Position numbers and translations under genes: made by a program. The notes beneath the pieces are model-generated. The model was not told the origin of the DNA. It searched no databases and was given only the letters and a program-made list of their open reading frames with translations. A DNA stretch of 64,000 nt from Stropharia rugosoannulata (Eukaryota; Basidiomycota; Agaricomycetes; Agaricales; Strophariaceae): positions 1,612,001-1,676,000 of the forward strand of contig JANCIK010000011.1 of NCBI GenBank assembly GCA_028532985.1, in the 5' to 3' direction. Shown one piece after another: positions 1-12,906 of the stretch. The first letter of the stretch is position 1. Each line of letters opens with the position of its first letter.

Positions 1-893
1 GTGCTCGACCGTATCTGCTTTTTCAGCTCCTCATTTTCCTGTTCGAGTTTCTTCAACTATAATAGTGCGTAAGTAAAGCTCAAGTGGGAAAGGTACATGA
101 CTAACGAACCTGCCTATCCGATTAAGTGAGCGAAGTATGGATGGCTTACGAAGGAGAAACTCACTCGGATGCGGCCTTGTGATCCTTTTTGGCCTGTGCA
201 CAATGCTCACGCAGGGTATTCTCCACGGCCGTAGCCGTTTCACGTTCATACTGTCGTGTCTCTTCGAGCTTCTCCAGTTGCAGCAGGAGTTCTTCCTTCT
301 CTTTCGTAAGTTGGATTGCCTGTTCTTTCATAGACTCGATAGCTTGTGCCTGCGCTCTGTGATGTATTTTGACATCGTAAAGATAGGAAATGATTCTATG
401 GGCTTTTCTCAATTCTTTGTGCTGAGGTTATGGACGATCAATAAAGTAGAACTGATAATAACAGCAAAGCGCTCACCATGCTTCGTGGCTGTGTTGACAG
501 GAATTTGCTGCACTCTTGGATCAGCTGCCGTAAACTGAGCTCCGTAGCACCTGTCTCCGGTATGCTCCCAACAGCGTGCTGCAGGCGCCGTGCCTCTTTC
601 GTTTCCGCCGATGATACATCTGAAGGTATTGTATCAATGTCCACATGAAGCCTGATGCAGGTCCTTCTATCAAAGGGCAAGCGGCACATCGGACAGAGCT
701 GCGGGTCATTAACGTTCCGCAGACATCTAACAATTGTATAAGAAATAAGTGTCTCATATACGGGGGAGTAGGGGACTGTCACCAACTCGCCGCAGAAAAC
801 ATGCCCGCATTCAATTGACCAAGGAGCTTTTGCATCGTCCCCGTATTGCTCGTAGCAGATGTCACAGCTGGAAGTAGGACCAAGACTCAGCAT
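1..893 (-). CDS. RING-finger and coiled-coil protein, 3' end outside the window
   Basis: The N-terminus carries a C3HC4 RING: CDIC near residue 10, CGHVFC near residue 29, a following Cys in GECLRN, and CPMC. The GEC join needs an intron of roughly 65 bp beginning GTTGGT (about 733-796), which removes a stretch without RING features. After a second intron (about 413-473) the protein becomes a charged coiled coil (KEKEELLLQLEKLEE). Another Glu/Lys-rich coil (KKLEQENEELKKQI) lies near positions 10-55; I could not settle the join to it. RING proteins of this layout are usually E3 ubiquitin ligases, which is inference from the family. The ATG at 891-893 sits directly before the RING region. No stop codon of the true last exon is visible, so the gene is partial. 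Confidence 0.7.
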
Positions 894-1901
894 GGCTTAG
901 ATCGCCGAAGTAAAACCAAGGAAGTCGAATGGGTGTGGATGGAATATGTATCTTTATGTGGATGGATGGAAATGCGTTATCGGAAAGGGAGGGAATTGTC
1001 GCCGCATCATGGACCATCAGAGACTAGCGATGGTTATAAGTATTGGCAGACACGAGGCCATTAAGCGAGCAAACACTTACTCAGAGAAGGGGAAGGTATC
1101 CAAGTTATCCGAATTGAACAAAACCGGCCGTGGTCCTTTGCTTCCTGATCACGACAGGGTCCTACCCATTCGCCTACATTGAGTCGCCGAAATTATCAGC
1201 CCAAGCCAGCTATCTGGTATGTCGATTCGCCACGATCGGACCTGTCCGCATAATGTCTCCCGCGAGATAAGGTAGACCACCACGGGTTTCGACAGTTATT
1301 ATCGTGTCCTCGGTCCATCATTGGTCGCCTTTGATACAATAGAAGGAAGCGAACCAGGGCAAAATCAAACCAGATCGTACCGTCTCTAAGCGTCTCTACT
1401 AGTTGGATTGGCAAACATAGGTCCTCGTGACCATCTTCAATTTAATCGATTTCTGGTTGATACCGGCACATGCATGGCAATGCCTGGTGGTGTCCTTGTG
1501 GACCCTCAGGCCCTGGACTACATGTCTGATATTTTATCAGAAACAGATATAATTGCCAAAATGGGGTATGGAGTGACGGGGCAAATGGAGCTTCAACTTT
1601 CATAGCATAATTCTGTAGATGAAAAATTAGTGCCATTGTCCGAGAGTGCTTCGCATATGGGCATTTTAAGCCGTACCTTATGGATCACTAAATGGTTGTA
1701 ACACCAAAGTAAAACAGTCGCGCAACAACTTCCCTAAGCTGGCCGCTGCACTGCCACGGCCCACGGTCGACCTAACTCTAACGTGGACATCACGTGAAAG
1801 GAATATTCCCAGGATCATTACTGATACGTTGCAGTCGAGAGTAACATTTGCCAGCGCACTTGGAAAACACGTCTCACCTTTCTTCCACATTCTCCTTCAC
1901 C
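894..1901. other. Intergenic, no recognisable gene
   Basis: About 1 kb between the divergent RING gene and SEC61 beta, so it should hold both promoters. A 65-codon open frame at 1408-1605 (+) contains VDTGTCMAMPGG, which faintly recalls an aspartic-protease active-site strand. It lacks family context and I do not call it a gene. Confidence 0.4.
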
Positions 1902-2365
1902 ATGGTCTGTGTCTTTACCACATCCTTATGCCAATCTTCTGACTTGCCGCTCTTTACAGTCTGACTCCGATTCTTCTCGCCCGTCCACAGGACGCACGAC
2001 ATCTACCGTCGCCAAACCACCAGGGGCTCAGATTCGGTATGCTTGAGAAGGAATTTATTGTGGCTCGAGCATTTATTAATTTCTATCTAGTCGGAGGGCT
2101 GCGGGTGCTACTCAGGTCTCACGGCCAAACTCATCTCGCGCTGCTGGTGCAGGCGGATCGTCCAACACTATGCTGAAGCTGTACACAGACGACTCACCAG
2201 GTCTCCGAGTGTACGTGTCATATCGGATGCCATGAAATGTGAACTGACAGACAGTATTGATCTCGTAGTGACCCCTTCATAGTCCTCGTCCTCTCCCTGT
2301 CTTTCATTGGTTCCATCTTCTTCCTACATATCTCGGCAAAGGTGATCCGCGCGTTCACCAAGTAA
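1902..2365 (+). CDS. SBH1: Sec61 beta subunit of the ER protein translocon
   Basis: Tail-anchored beta subunit of the Sec61 channel, which moves proteins into the ER. The exons are 1902-1904, 1960-2036, 2091-2210 and 2269-2365; together they give 98 codons plus stop. The protein starts MSDSDSSRPS and has a low-complexity Ser/Ala/Gly N-terminal half. It then has the family signature SNTMLKLYTDDSPGL followed by one C-terminal membrane helix ending HISAKVIRAFTK. The length matches the family. The start codon appears to stand alone: an intron with donor GTCTGT follows directly after ATG, and no other ATG fits the frame. All three introns are 53-58 bp. Family assignment is very secure; the exact first intron is an inference from frame. 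Confidence 0.93.
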
Positions 2366-4769
2366 ATACGCCACGTCCACCGACTGGATTCATTCCTTCA
2401 CGAGATTACACTACTTATACAGGTGATCTATATGGGAATTTCACTGGGTGGGACTTTAACTTATGTCCGGGAGCATGATTCGATGACTGCAACTCGGTAT
2501 TTGGATTTACTGTTCTTTTGTGTTGTATCAAAAGCGGCGTCTTACGCTGGGTACGCCTCACTATATTATACCATCCTTATCTTTCCGAATACAGCAAAGG
2601 AACATGATATTGCCTTCAACTGAGCGCATATATCCCACTTCAAGCATCATTTTAGTTTACTTGATTATTTCAAGGACCAGCAAGTCACGATTCAGCGCGG
2701 CTGCTACGAGTACCTCGTTTCCTTGCAACTGACGACCTCTGTCCAGGTTGTATCTCTGGACCTTAAAAAAATCTTCTCATTCAACTGCCGTTCTCCTATA
2801 TGCAAGCCAAGCCAGCTCGTCCGCATTACCTTTGCCGGCTCCCTCAGCGTACTAGTGCTTGGGAATTTTGCCTGTCTAAATGGATTCAAAAGAACGACAA
2901 AGACACGCGTAAAACACGCGGTGGGGTTCCCTCACAAAATATTTCAAGAAGCTCACGTCGGCGCGGGATGCAATCAATTCTCCCGGGCTGGCTCAGGAAC
3001 TAGGGTCGTCTTCTTTGAACTCATTACCAAAATAACCTTGCGGATATCACGTCGAAAGGATTGCAGACCCCTCTAGACGAATTTTGCCACCATTTTGTCA
3101 TGATGCTAGGTCGCCTCTAGTACCAGTAAGTCCGTGAACATGCTCCCAGCTGTGAGCTCCGTCTCAGGATAGCCACAGGTCGATGTTCCGTTTTAATGCT
3201 TCTATGCGGGTCCTAACTGTATCCTGTGCTCATACACGCCTTCTGTCTGACTGCATTTCTTGGCTATGGAAGACAGATGGATTTAATGCGTTATCTCAAT
3301 CATTGTGTTGAACACATTCTTGGAGCTAATGCCCGTCATATTCATGATCTACAAACCGGTGGACGCCACCATATCTCTGTCAGACTACCACAACTGACAT
3401 GCAGCAACTCCGTATGTATTGTATGTATTTGACTAAGCGCCGCCGATAAGTTCAACATACTCTTGGTATATCTTGCATCCTCAATACTTTGTTTCCCCGC
3501 ACTTCCCCGTCCACTACTGCGTGGCGTGGATGGCTTGTGCCGATCACTAACACTCTCAGTACATCATTGCCATGCGCACGGCAGGATCATGCGCGCAGCG
3601 CACTTGAGACCTGTACCACAACTCCAAGTGCGTGTCACTCAAGGACATACGATCGCAGACATGTATACGAGCAGCAGTATAGAGTACTGCCGTCCTGCAG
3701 TTTGGCGTTAATATACACTAGGTGTGTGGGAGCGGAGCATGCTGGTTTCTCTACTGGCTATGGCATCATACACAGGAAGTTGGCCATCCCGCATTGACCT
3801 GAATGGTCCGGCAGGCCAGGGGTCTGACACCTGAAGAGGCAAAGAATATGCATTGCGCACAATGCAATGAGGCGTACACGTTTGCTGGCGTGTGTGTGAG
3901 ATGCCCTGATGGGCGCTTCTCTCCCACTCCGGGGCTTTACGTATGGACACACCAGTGATACTCTATGTATAAAGTATACACGTGTTGGTATCCCCGCTCG
4001 TTCAACGTTCAATGTTCAACGGTCAACTGCGGCGTGCGCTCTAGTAGATTTCAGGCAAACGCGAGGAAGGGGCCGATGCACTGACATCGATTGTGAACAC
4101 AACGCCGTTGTCAGCCTTAGAGGAGATATGAAATTAATACTGTGAGGCGCTGACTTAAATCTGAGAACAAGGTGTGTAGTGTATATTTTGGTATAGCGCT
4201 GACTGGATGGACTTTCTGATGCATATTCTTGCATTCATTCAGCATGAGTCTCCTGGCATACCATTTGGCGCTTCCCCGCTCATATCGTCTCCTCATTGAA
4301 AAGCTGTAACTGCTCTTGGAAATATTAATGTTATAGCTGAGTATGTACGTGAAAATTGAGTACATACAGAACGTGGATCACAACTAGCTTAAAATGTGCA
4401 ACTGTCGTTCAACTTCAATATAAAGCAGAGACAGAATTATGTCTAGTACTTATGTATCTACGGCTATGGGAGTCTGGTATATATAATTATTTAATGAGCG
4501 GTGCATACTGGACAAAGCTGAAGGAACATGGTGATTACGACAGACAAAATAAAATTGGTGTGAGCTGGGCTGGGAAGTGCTAGTCACAAATGCACTCGCT
4601 AGGTTATCGTATCTAGTTGAATCATGCGAAAGAGACGGGGGTTCTGTCAAATAGTATATCATCTCATGAAAAATGAACATGGTGATCATGAGCCTCGTGG
4701 TTGCGAAAGGATGTATGAGCTGGGGTTGGTTTACAGTTCGTTATCTTCTATTATTGCTTGGAGATGCAC
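2366..4769. other. Gene-poor interval
   Basis: A 2.4-kb stretch between SEC61 beta and the 3' end of the ABC transporter. Only short open frames of 60-117 codons occur on both strands. None shows a domain, signal peptide or convincing intron structure. A short heptamer array lies at 3999-4026. I see no tRNA, transposase or repeat border. Confidence 0.4.
3999..4026. repeat. Four tandem heptamers
   Basis: Four consecutive 7-bp units, CGTTCAA, CGTTCAA, TGTTCAA and CGGTCAA, lie in the gene-poor interval. Two units are identical and each of the others differs at one base. It may be a small minisatellite or a cluster of binding sites; no neighbouring gene start explains it. Confidence 0.6.
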
Positions 4770-7700
4770 CTAGTCCTTGGCCTTGGAACCAGCTTCTGTA
4801 CAGTGTTCCAGAATGTCACCCCGCGTAAGCTGGGCCTCGTCGCACAGTGCCCGGAATAGGGAATCACTTCTGTCAAACAGGCGTAGCGCGGAATCGAATT
4901 CCGCGACCTTCCCGTCATCCATGACAAGTATTCTGTCATAGTGAACTAGTAGAAAGATTCAGTCATAAATAGTGAAGCTTCTGATTTAGACAAACGTACG
5001 GATAGTGTTGAGTCGGTGGGCAATGCAAACTAAGGTCGAGTCTGCAAATTCGGCTTGGATTGTCTTTTGGACCTTAAAATCTGTCTCTACGTCTACACTG
5101 CTTGTTGCTTCATCCTTCGGTGTGATGTTAATGGTTGATATGAGCAGAGGTCAGGAATAGAACTAGTACATACGAGGATGATAATGCGGCTCTTCTTCAC
5201 AAGGGCACGACATAGCGCGAGTAACTGTTTCTCTCCCGCACTATAATTAGACCCTAGCGTTTGGCTACTTCAGATACTGAAGACTTTTCGACTTCATTAA
5301 GAACATACCTTCGTCTCCGACAGATGAGTCGAGGCTGAACTTTGCCTCTACTCCAGGGTCGACTTTGCCATCTTTAGGAAGGAGCCATGCTTGTTGCAAA
5401 ATAGTAATTAATTCAGCGTCGGTGCGGAGCTTCTCAGGGTCCCTGCGCAGTGCATCAGATTTAATATTGGAAGGAAGCCCCAAGCAGGTGACTTACAGGT
5501 TGTCACGAAGTGTTCCAAGGAAGAAGGTCGTATCTTGAGGAACAAAGGCGAGGCGCGTACGCAGCGTATTGAATCCGACGGTAGAAATGTCCAGATTGTC
5601 AATCATAATCTGACCATCTTGGATTTCAACCAACCTATAAGTGGTACGCACGTAGGTCGTTAGTCCATTGTTGCTGAGATGATTTACTAGAAGCTAAGAA
5701 TTCACCGAAGAAGAGCTTGTATGATGCTACTTTTTCCTGAGCCCGTCCTGCCAACGATGCCAATCTTGATTGAGTCAAGTTTAGTACCAGCAGGTTCTCA
5801 TATACAGCACGAAAGAAGACTGCACCTTTTCGCCTGCTTTGATGTCGAAGGATATGCCTTTGAGAACAAACGGAAGTCCCTCCCGATATGCCAGCTTGAT
5901 ATTCCGGAAAGATATCTCCCCAGCAGAAGGCCAATCGCAGGATGGTTCAATGGTCTTGGACTTGTTTCCTTCTTCAGGCAGCTCAACGTAGTGCAGCACT
6001 CGCTCGACAGCATTCATATTTTGCTCGCTTGTTGCAAACAGAGAGATTAGCTCCGCTGTTAAAGTGAGGATTAATTTAGGAGTCTCTGGGATAAAATAAG
6101 TGTACGAACAGAAAACGGCAGTAGCTGCATGTACTATGAATGAGCCTCATTTCATTGTCATTGATACAGTCACGTACCTGAGAGGGTATATGACAGAACT
6201 ACGCCGATCTTTGCTGGGTTGACATGTGTCCTGAGCCCCGCTCCGAACAAACCTATGCCGAGGACTAGGAAATTCGCGAAAAACTCCAAGCGTAGAGCAA
6301 GCCATCTCTGCATAACAACAGTCATGAGGTACGCTCGGTTTTCCATATCTAAGCCGTGTTCCGCATCTGATACGGCGCGTTTCTGGTTAAGTGTTTAAGA
6401 ATGAATATTCCGTCTCGTTAGAGAACGCCATACCTGCATAGCGTATGCACGCATACTCGATAGACCCGTTAATGTCTCTGCAAAATTATATCGATTAAAT
6501 GAAAGAAGAGTTAACGTAGCTCGTGAATAGCTTTACCTGTGTAAGATGCATATAACATTGAACGATTAAGAGAATCCAGCCTTTTCGCCTCAACAGATGA
6601 GCGACGGTAATAGACAGCGGCACCATAGTACAGAATTCCAAGAGGCAAAAATATTATGCCAAGATATGGGAAGGCGTAGAAAACTAAACCAATAGTGCCT
6701 ACAACGGAGAAAAACGTAGTCAAGACCTGTTCATATCAAATAGTTAGAATCTTTACAAAGCTTTCATGAAGGGGGGTACTTACGTGCATAAGAGTCTGGG
6801 CCAGAACACTGTCAATAGTGTCCTGGTCTTTGGATAGTCTAGATTGTATGCGACCTGTGGGACGTCATTAGTCGCGCAACTTAGAAGATTATAATGTCAT
6901 ATTTTGCCTACCTATGGGTGTCGTATCAAAGAAAGATATTCTAGAGTGAAGTACACCAGACAGAGCAGAACGGTAAAGATTCAAACTTGCAGATAAGCCA
7001 ACAATACTTCAATTTATCACATAATCATCATGTTGTGTTGCCGTCGGAATGGTGAAGCACTTACACAAATACATAGGTCAAGATAAAAGTCGAAATAGAG
7101 AAAGCAACGCCTGATAATATATAAGAGTGGTTTTTCATTAAGACAAGATATAGACGTACCAAGCGCTCCATATACGCCCATATAATCCCCTTGTGAGAAG
7201 TGGTGAAGCATGTCCCCGCTCCAAAATCCCAAAAACAAAGTAGTGAAAGCTGTGCATTAATCAGCTTTATAGCGCTCCGAAGAGAAAGCCGTTCTCACTA
7301 TTGTTGCCTTCTACTAGAAGGAGCAGTATTGCAATAACAGGAGCCCAGAACAAGCCACCGGCACTTTTAAAATATTTGGCGTAGACATCCCAAGTTACCG
7401 CGCCGATATTCCTTTCTTCTTCTTGCATCAAAGCAGCAGAAGCAAAACCAGACTTCCCTTGTATATTTACGGCATCATTAGAGGACTGATTCACGGTTTT
7501 CTTCTTCTCGCTTCCCTCTTTACCGTGTTCGTCGATTAGGTGAGCTAAGACTGTTTTCCGGGCGATGAGATCCTGATGGATGATTATTATTAGTGTAAAT
7601 CCGGCGTAATAGTTGGAGGGTAAACAAGCCTTATAACTCCCTTCCTCCACAATGTTGCCGTTGTCGATGACATAGATGTAGTCTGCTTTATCGAGGATGT

Positions 7701-10700
7701 GGAGTGCATGGGTCACGAGGATTCGCGTACGGTGCGAAAGAGGGCCGTGAAGAATACAGTCTTCCAGAATGCGCTTCCCAACATGGGCGTCTACTGCAGC
7801 AAAGGGATCATCGAGCAGAACTATCTCAGACTGAGAGTATGCCGCCCGTGCTAGCGACACCCTGGCCTTAATGAGATTTGTTATAAGGTGGTGGCTTACA
7901 AATGACAATATAGTAAAGGGATTTACCTTCTGGCCACCTTTGAAGGTAAAAAAAAACATAACGTCTCGTTAGTAGAATAAAAAGGGGAAATGCGCGTTAT
8001 TACACACCGCTTAAATTTATGCCTTTCTCGCCTATCTCAGTATGTTGGCCATGGGTAAAGACACCGAGGTCATGCTCCAAGCTACATGCCTGAATGACAT
8101 CCTGGAACCTAAATTTGCACTTTAAATGCCATACGTTTCAACAAAAAATTGGTGGAACCTTTTCTCGTCGTATTCTTGACCAAACAGAATGTTCTCTTCA
8201 ACGGTAGCATTCTTGATCCATGGCGACTGAGGGACATAGGCTAAGCGATCGTTGAAGATTACCTTTCAGCTGTAAGTTATGGGAGAGTCATGTAAAATTG
8301 CCTGGGTACCTTTCCCCGTGAACAGCGCATCTCCCCAATCATGGCTTGTAAGATAGAGCTCTGAGAGACGCATTGCGATCTAAGCCAGGGTAGTGCAGAG
8401 CCTGGCAATCAAGACATACCTTACCAGATCCGACGGGACCCACGATGGCTATAAATGCACCTTTCTGAATCTGCATATGAAGATTTTTGAGAGCGAAGGG
8501 CTTTTCCATAGCAGCTTCTTCAGTTTCAACGGGGAGGCCGTCTTTGGTATGAGAAGGTAACACATTTTGAGATATGTCTTCTTTCTCGCTCAAATCTGTG
8601 ACTTTGCCCTTCTTGGCCGCTTTCAAGCGTTTCTGTTCTTCCTTTTTCCTTTTGGCTTCTTTTTTGAGATTCTCTAATTCTTGAGCTTGACTCAATGGCT
8701 CCTCAGGCGTTTCTTCTAGCTTGCGAACTGTTTCCCACTCAAAGTCACCTTCAAGGTAGAGAGCCGCGGCCTGAGACTTATCGATGAGGTAAGTTTCTGA
8801 TAGCTCTTCCGCCGTCAAGAATTTGGTCAAGCGTCCAAAGGAAACCATTGCATCGGCTAATCCAGATAAAACCAATGGGAGCAACAGGAGGGGAGCTCGT
8901 AGGACCTATTGTAGTGGAAGCTATATTCAATATGTGAATCAATTAACCAATGTTAACTCACATTAAACAGTTGCAACGCAGTAAATATAGTCGCTACGCT
9001 TAACTCGTGTCCAGTCAACGAATATGTGATCTATAGTCGCTGAGCCTGAGTGGGGTCTCGACCGTGGAAGGCATTGTCACGTACAAATGCAAGTATGCTG
9101 GCAAACACGGGAGTGAAGTAGAAAGTGGCTATAAGGAGAGCAGCTGCGACACTTCAGAAGAGTGTACAATGATAGAGATAGTTAATAACACTATTACTGT
9201 AAGAAATGCAACACATACGAAGACGTCTTGATATGGCTGACCTCTTGCTTACGCAGACCAGTGATCTTCTGGGCGTAGAAACGCTCCCACCCATACGCCT
9301 TTATCAAGCGAATTCCTTGCAGAACTTCGGAAGTTAAACGCACTCGCTTGTCTGTAATGTTGACGCATTTCTGACGTTGACTGATCATGATCGTGACAAG
9401 GACAAACTGGACTGGTATGGCGGCAAATAAAACCTGGAGACGGTAAGAATTCTAAGCCGGAGAGATGATGTCAACCTTACTGCAAGACCGGCAAGTGCGG
9501 AAACACCGATCTGTAGAAAGCAGTTAGTATACACTTTGACTCTCAGAAAAGTGCTACAGACGGTGCCAATAAGGAGTCCGATGCAGATTGCGATCTACGT
9601 TTGTAAATAAATAAAGTATGTTTGAATACTGTACTCCGGAAGTGATCACCTGAATGGGAGCGTCCCACAAGCTGACCGAATTGTTAATCACATAAAGTTT
9701 GGTTAATTGGGAAAGTACGCACTAGTGACCCAAGTAAGAGAGTGTATCTACCCGAGTAATATCTGACGAAATCAATGTGGTGATTTTACCAACGCTGTGC
9801 TCAGCTCGGGAGCGTCCAGAAAGACGTAAGGACTTCCGAAATACCATGCCAATGACCTGAACTCAACAATGAGTCCAATAGGACAAAGTTAATGGCGGGC
9901 ATATCAATTACCGAGCTTCGGGCATATAAGCCAGTCGTCATACCGACTGTATGTCCAGTTGGATTAAAGTTCTTTTAACACAGCGTAAACACACCTACTT
10001 AAGGTAAAATGGTTCGTCATCTTCGAGGTGGGGTCAGAAAATATGCACGAAAGAGGGAAATCAAACGCACAATACTGGCGGATTCTATAAAACATGATCA
10101 ATGGGAATGGATCATAAACAAATCCATGTAGTGTACCTTGCATAACATATATGGCGATGGCCAGCCCAATGCCGTAACCGACGCCTCTTGGTTTCGTAAC
10201 GCCTTCGCTGGCAGCCTGTGTACGTTCTGCATCTGTAAGGCGGGCGTACACGAAGGAATCGGTCAGCCAAGTAAGGAAAACTTTGTTCACGAGAGGTAAT
10301 GTCGTCCTCAAAGTATCTTTACAACAGTTAGCTCTCCAGTTTTGAGACAATAAACGATTTATGGTACAAACCGGAGAACAGCAAAAGTAAGCCTGAGCTC
10401 AATATGCGGGGTTTGAAAGACTGGTATAATGCATTGAATAGCGATTCGTCATAATCTGCATCGATACGTGGTGCAGTTTTGGTCTCCTTATGACCTTCCT
10501 GCTTCTCGACGGATGTTGTACTCCTTGAGCTTTCCCGCATAAAAAGCGGTCTTTTCTCTGGCGGACAACAAGAGTAATAGTTCTTCTCCAAGTTATCAGC
10601 AAGGGTTTCCGAGTGTCTCGCTTGCGGAAGTTCCCAAAGATCTAGAGGAGAGCCACTATTATTTTTTGAAGATCGAGAGAAATACCGGCGCTTACCCTCT

Positions 10701-10916
10701 TTCTCCAAAGGTCTAGAAAAGCCTACGTCGAGAAAAGGACTGAGCCAATGCAGAGTTAATCGAGAAAGCCATCTATAGTAGATGAATCATAGCTCGACTC
10801 GTAAATGACTGACAAGGGCTGACTAACGATGCATTTTGTTCTGGAAGAACTTTTCCTGTCCCAAAGGCAGAGGGGGCAGGGGTGGGATGGAGAAAGCGGC
10901 GCCAGCGAACCTTCAT
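4770..10916 (-). CDS. ABCC-type multidrug/organic anion ABC transporter (Yor1-like)
   Basis: Full-length ABC exporter, two membrane domains and two ATPase domains in one chain, probably in the plasma or vacuolar membrane. The first exon is 10828-10916 and exon 2 is 10696-10772. They join to give the ABCC N-terminal signature [20 protein letters not shown] (intron 10642-10695 removed). NBD1 has Walker A VGPVGSGK near 8430 and signature LSGGQK. Its Walker B is IVLLDDP near 7820, with Asp in place of the catalytic Glu, as is usual for the degenerate ABCC site. A Lys-rich charged linker (about 8560-8720) precedes NBD1. NBD2 has GSGKSS near 5735, the divergent signature SAGEKQ near 5225, and DEATSSVD near 5110. 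An 11-nt exon (7927-7937) encodes part of the NBD1 signature. Stop codon 4770-4772. There are many introns, not all mapped. Substrate unknown; the Yor1-like label is family-level. Confidence 0.88.
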
Positions 10917-11477
10917 CAAAATTCGCCAGACGTTGCAAAATCAAGTGACCGCGTGTACAGCAGCAACTGTTTATGCAAAGGAGATCAACAGCCTTACAAG
11001 TAAGTTCAACAGATAAGAAGGAACAGATCAAAATACATTTACGCACTGAAGAGAGGGAACACGCCTGTAGTATAGTAGTGGTTGCTTGGACCAAGTACAG
11101 GTTATATGGACATCTGGCCGCTTGTCTATAATTAAATGTGACTCGGGCACGGAAGCGGGGCGTGGCTTTCAGAATCGTTACCAGTACATATATGGATAAG
11201 GATCTACATGGATTCTTGTCTTGCAAACAACAGTGCATCCCATTGGACCATAATTTCATCTCGGGACCTTCTAGCTTCCTAGGATACAGAAAGTTGCACA
11301 TGAGCGGAGCGAGTGGTAGTCCGTTCACAAGAATAATTGCAAGCTCTTAGATGAAGAAACAGAGCTCTACGTTCCACTCTTTCCAACTTATGTATTTCGA
11401 ATCACTGATTTGAAATCCCGAACTTGACACGGATCCAAGGTGAGAAGATATTTGTATTGCTGAAGCACCGCAGAGCA
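10917..11477. other. Promoter region of the ABC gene and 3' flank of the SET gene
   Basis: About 560 bp between two genes on the minus strand. A long minus-strand open frame runs through it but has no ABC or other domain, and it meets stops in the frame used by the transporter's first exon. I see no TATA box that I trust. Confidence 0.4.
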
Positions 11478-12749
11478 TCAAACAAGAGCGGATCTATTCA
11501 TTGCACTACTAGATGCCAGTTTCCAATCTTCAGCGCATTTGGCACATTGGCATATGAAAAACCAGCCACTTTCTAGCTGACGCATTCTCTCGTGCACTGA
11601 TACGCCGTCGCTGTAGCTGATGCAGATTTCCTCGCCTGCCGCAATGTCCTTGAGCGCGTAAAACTCGAAGCCGCGCTTGTTCCTCCGCTTTTTCAGATTC
11701 GGCTCGCAATCTGGCAAACATCAGCGAGAGAATAGCTGAGTCGTAAGAATATACGCACTATGGTTGAAAAAGGAAGCGAACACGAAGGCACCCCATCCGA
11801 GCATCTCGCTCCCTTCATCTGTAGCCATGTCCCATATACCGAAAACGTTCCCTGAGTCGCGTCCCAAGAGTACGCGGGTGTCTGATGGGCTTTCAAGATT
11901 CCGCCGGAGTCGAGAAATGATATCGAGAGCCGTCTGGTCGAGTGAGTCGCGTGCCGGAGGAAGCATGGTAGTCGTTAGATGCCTCAAGAAACGATAGACG
12001 CGAATATGAGACGCGAGCTTGGAGGGGTTCCGTCGCATTAGTTCATATTCATTGTCCTGGAGAGTCAGGTAATCCGCCCAGCGACCTGCACTGACGCAAT
12101 ATCCAATTGCATCTGGAGACAGGCGGTCGAATGTCGTCTTTGCGAGGTTGGCTTCTTCTGCAATCTTGCGTAAGAGCCCATCAAGCACAAAACGTGCAGA
12201 GTCAAATTCGATGTCTGATAACTCTTCTGTCCAAGCTGCCTTTTTACCCGATCTTTTTGCCGCATCAGCCCAGACTTCATCCAAAAATTCAGGCGTTATG
12301 GCCGCCGAGGACAACGTTTCGAGATGTGCCAGAGCAGAGGGCTGTTCCTCCAGGCGTTTCTTATGAGCCAGCATCTTCTCAACGACGATGTTGATTTCAG
12401 TCCTCCACTCTAACCCGTGGCCTTCATAGATCTCATGCTCGCGTATGTAGTCACTGCGACAATCGCTGGAGCAAAACCACACACCGCCGGTGCCCCCCGC
12501 TCGTTCATGATCCGCTAGCTTCACAGACCATTTGCTCCTCCCGCTCTCGAAGGAGTACGCGAAACACCAAGCACAGGCCTCCCGTCGGAACTCCCAGAAT
12601 ATAACATGGGCATATGGTCCCGCACAAGACAGGATGGGGGTCCCTTTAGATATTGATTGGCGGGCGAATGCTCCTCGTCCTCCATACTTGGTAGGCAGAA
12701 TGTCGTAGAGCGGTGTGTGGTCGATTGCCATATCCCACTGGGTTTGCAT
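11478..12749 (-). CDS. SET-domain protein, SMYD-like
   Basis: Putative protein-lysine methyltransferase. Exon 1 is 11759-12749 and exon 2 is 11478-11710, with a 48-bp intron. The N-terminus has the SET-N part (YGGRGAFARQSISKGTPI). A Cys-rich insert follows (CAWCFAYSF, then CSSDCRSDYIREHE), in the place of the MYND-like zinc region. A long helical insertion comes next, then the SET core FFNH/CEPN and the post-core EEICISYSDG. The C-terminus has CQCAKCAEDW, a post-SET-like Cys cluster. The intron falls inside the FNHxCxPN motif, and the joined codon gives Asn where Ser is usual (FNHNCEPN). Two in-frame ATGs lie six codons apart; the first is used here. Substrate unknown. Confidence 0.85.
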
Positions 12750-12906
12750 GTATCACGATGGCCAAGCGATAGCGTCCATTAGGTTTTGCGGAACATTTGA
12801 GAACATACGAAATTTGTTCATTCTGTCATCACGATACCGCGCGACGCGCACATGCGTTATGTCACGCCGAAGGTGGTCCGTGCGCAGACAAGTGGAACTT
12901 CAGCTT

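Noticed and set aside
1408..1605. Retroelement protease fragment
   Set aside because: Only a DTG triplet and a few hydrophobic residues; no reverse transcriptase, integrase or LTR nearby.
10756..11328. 190-codon minus-strand open frame upstream of the ABC gene
   Set aside because: Its 3' end overlaps the first exon of the transporter in another frame; the sequence has no domain and many Cys/Ser typical of chance frames.
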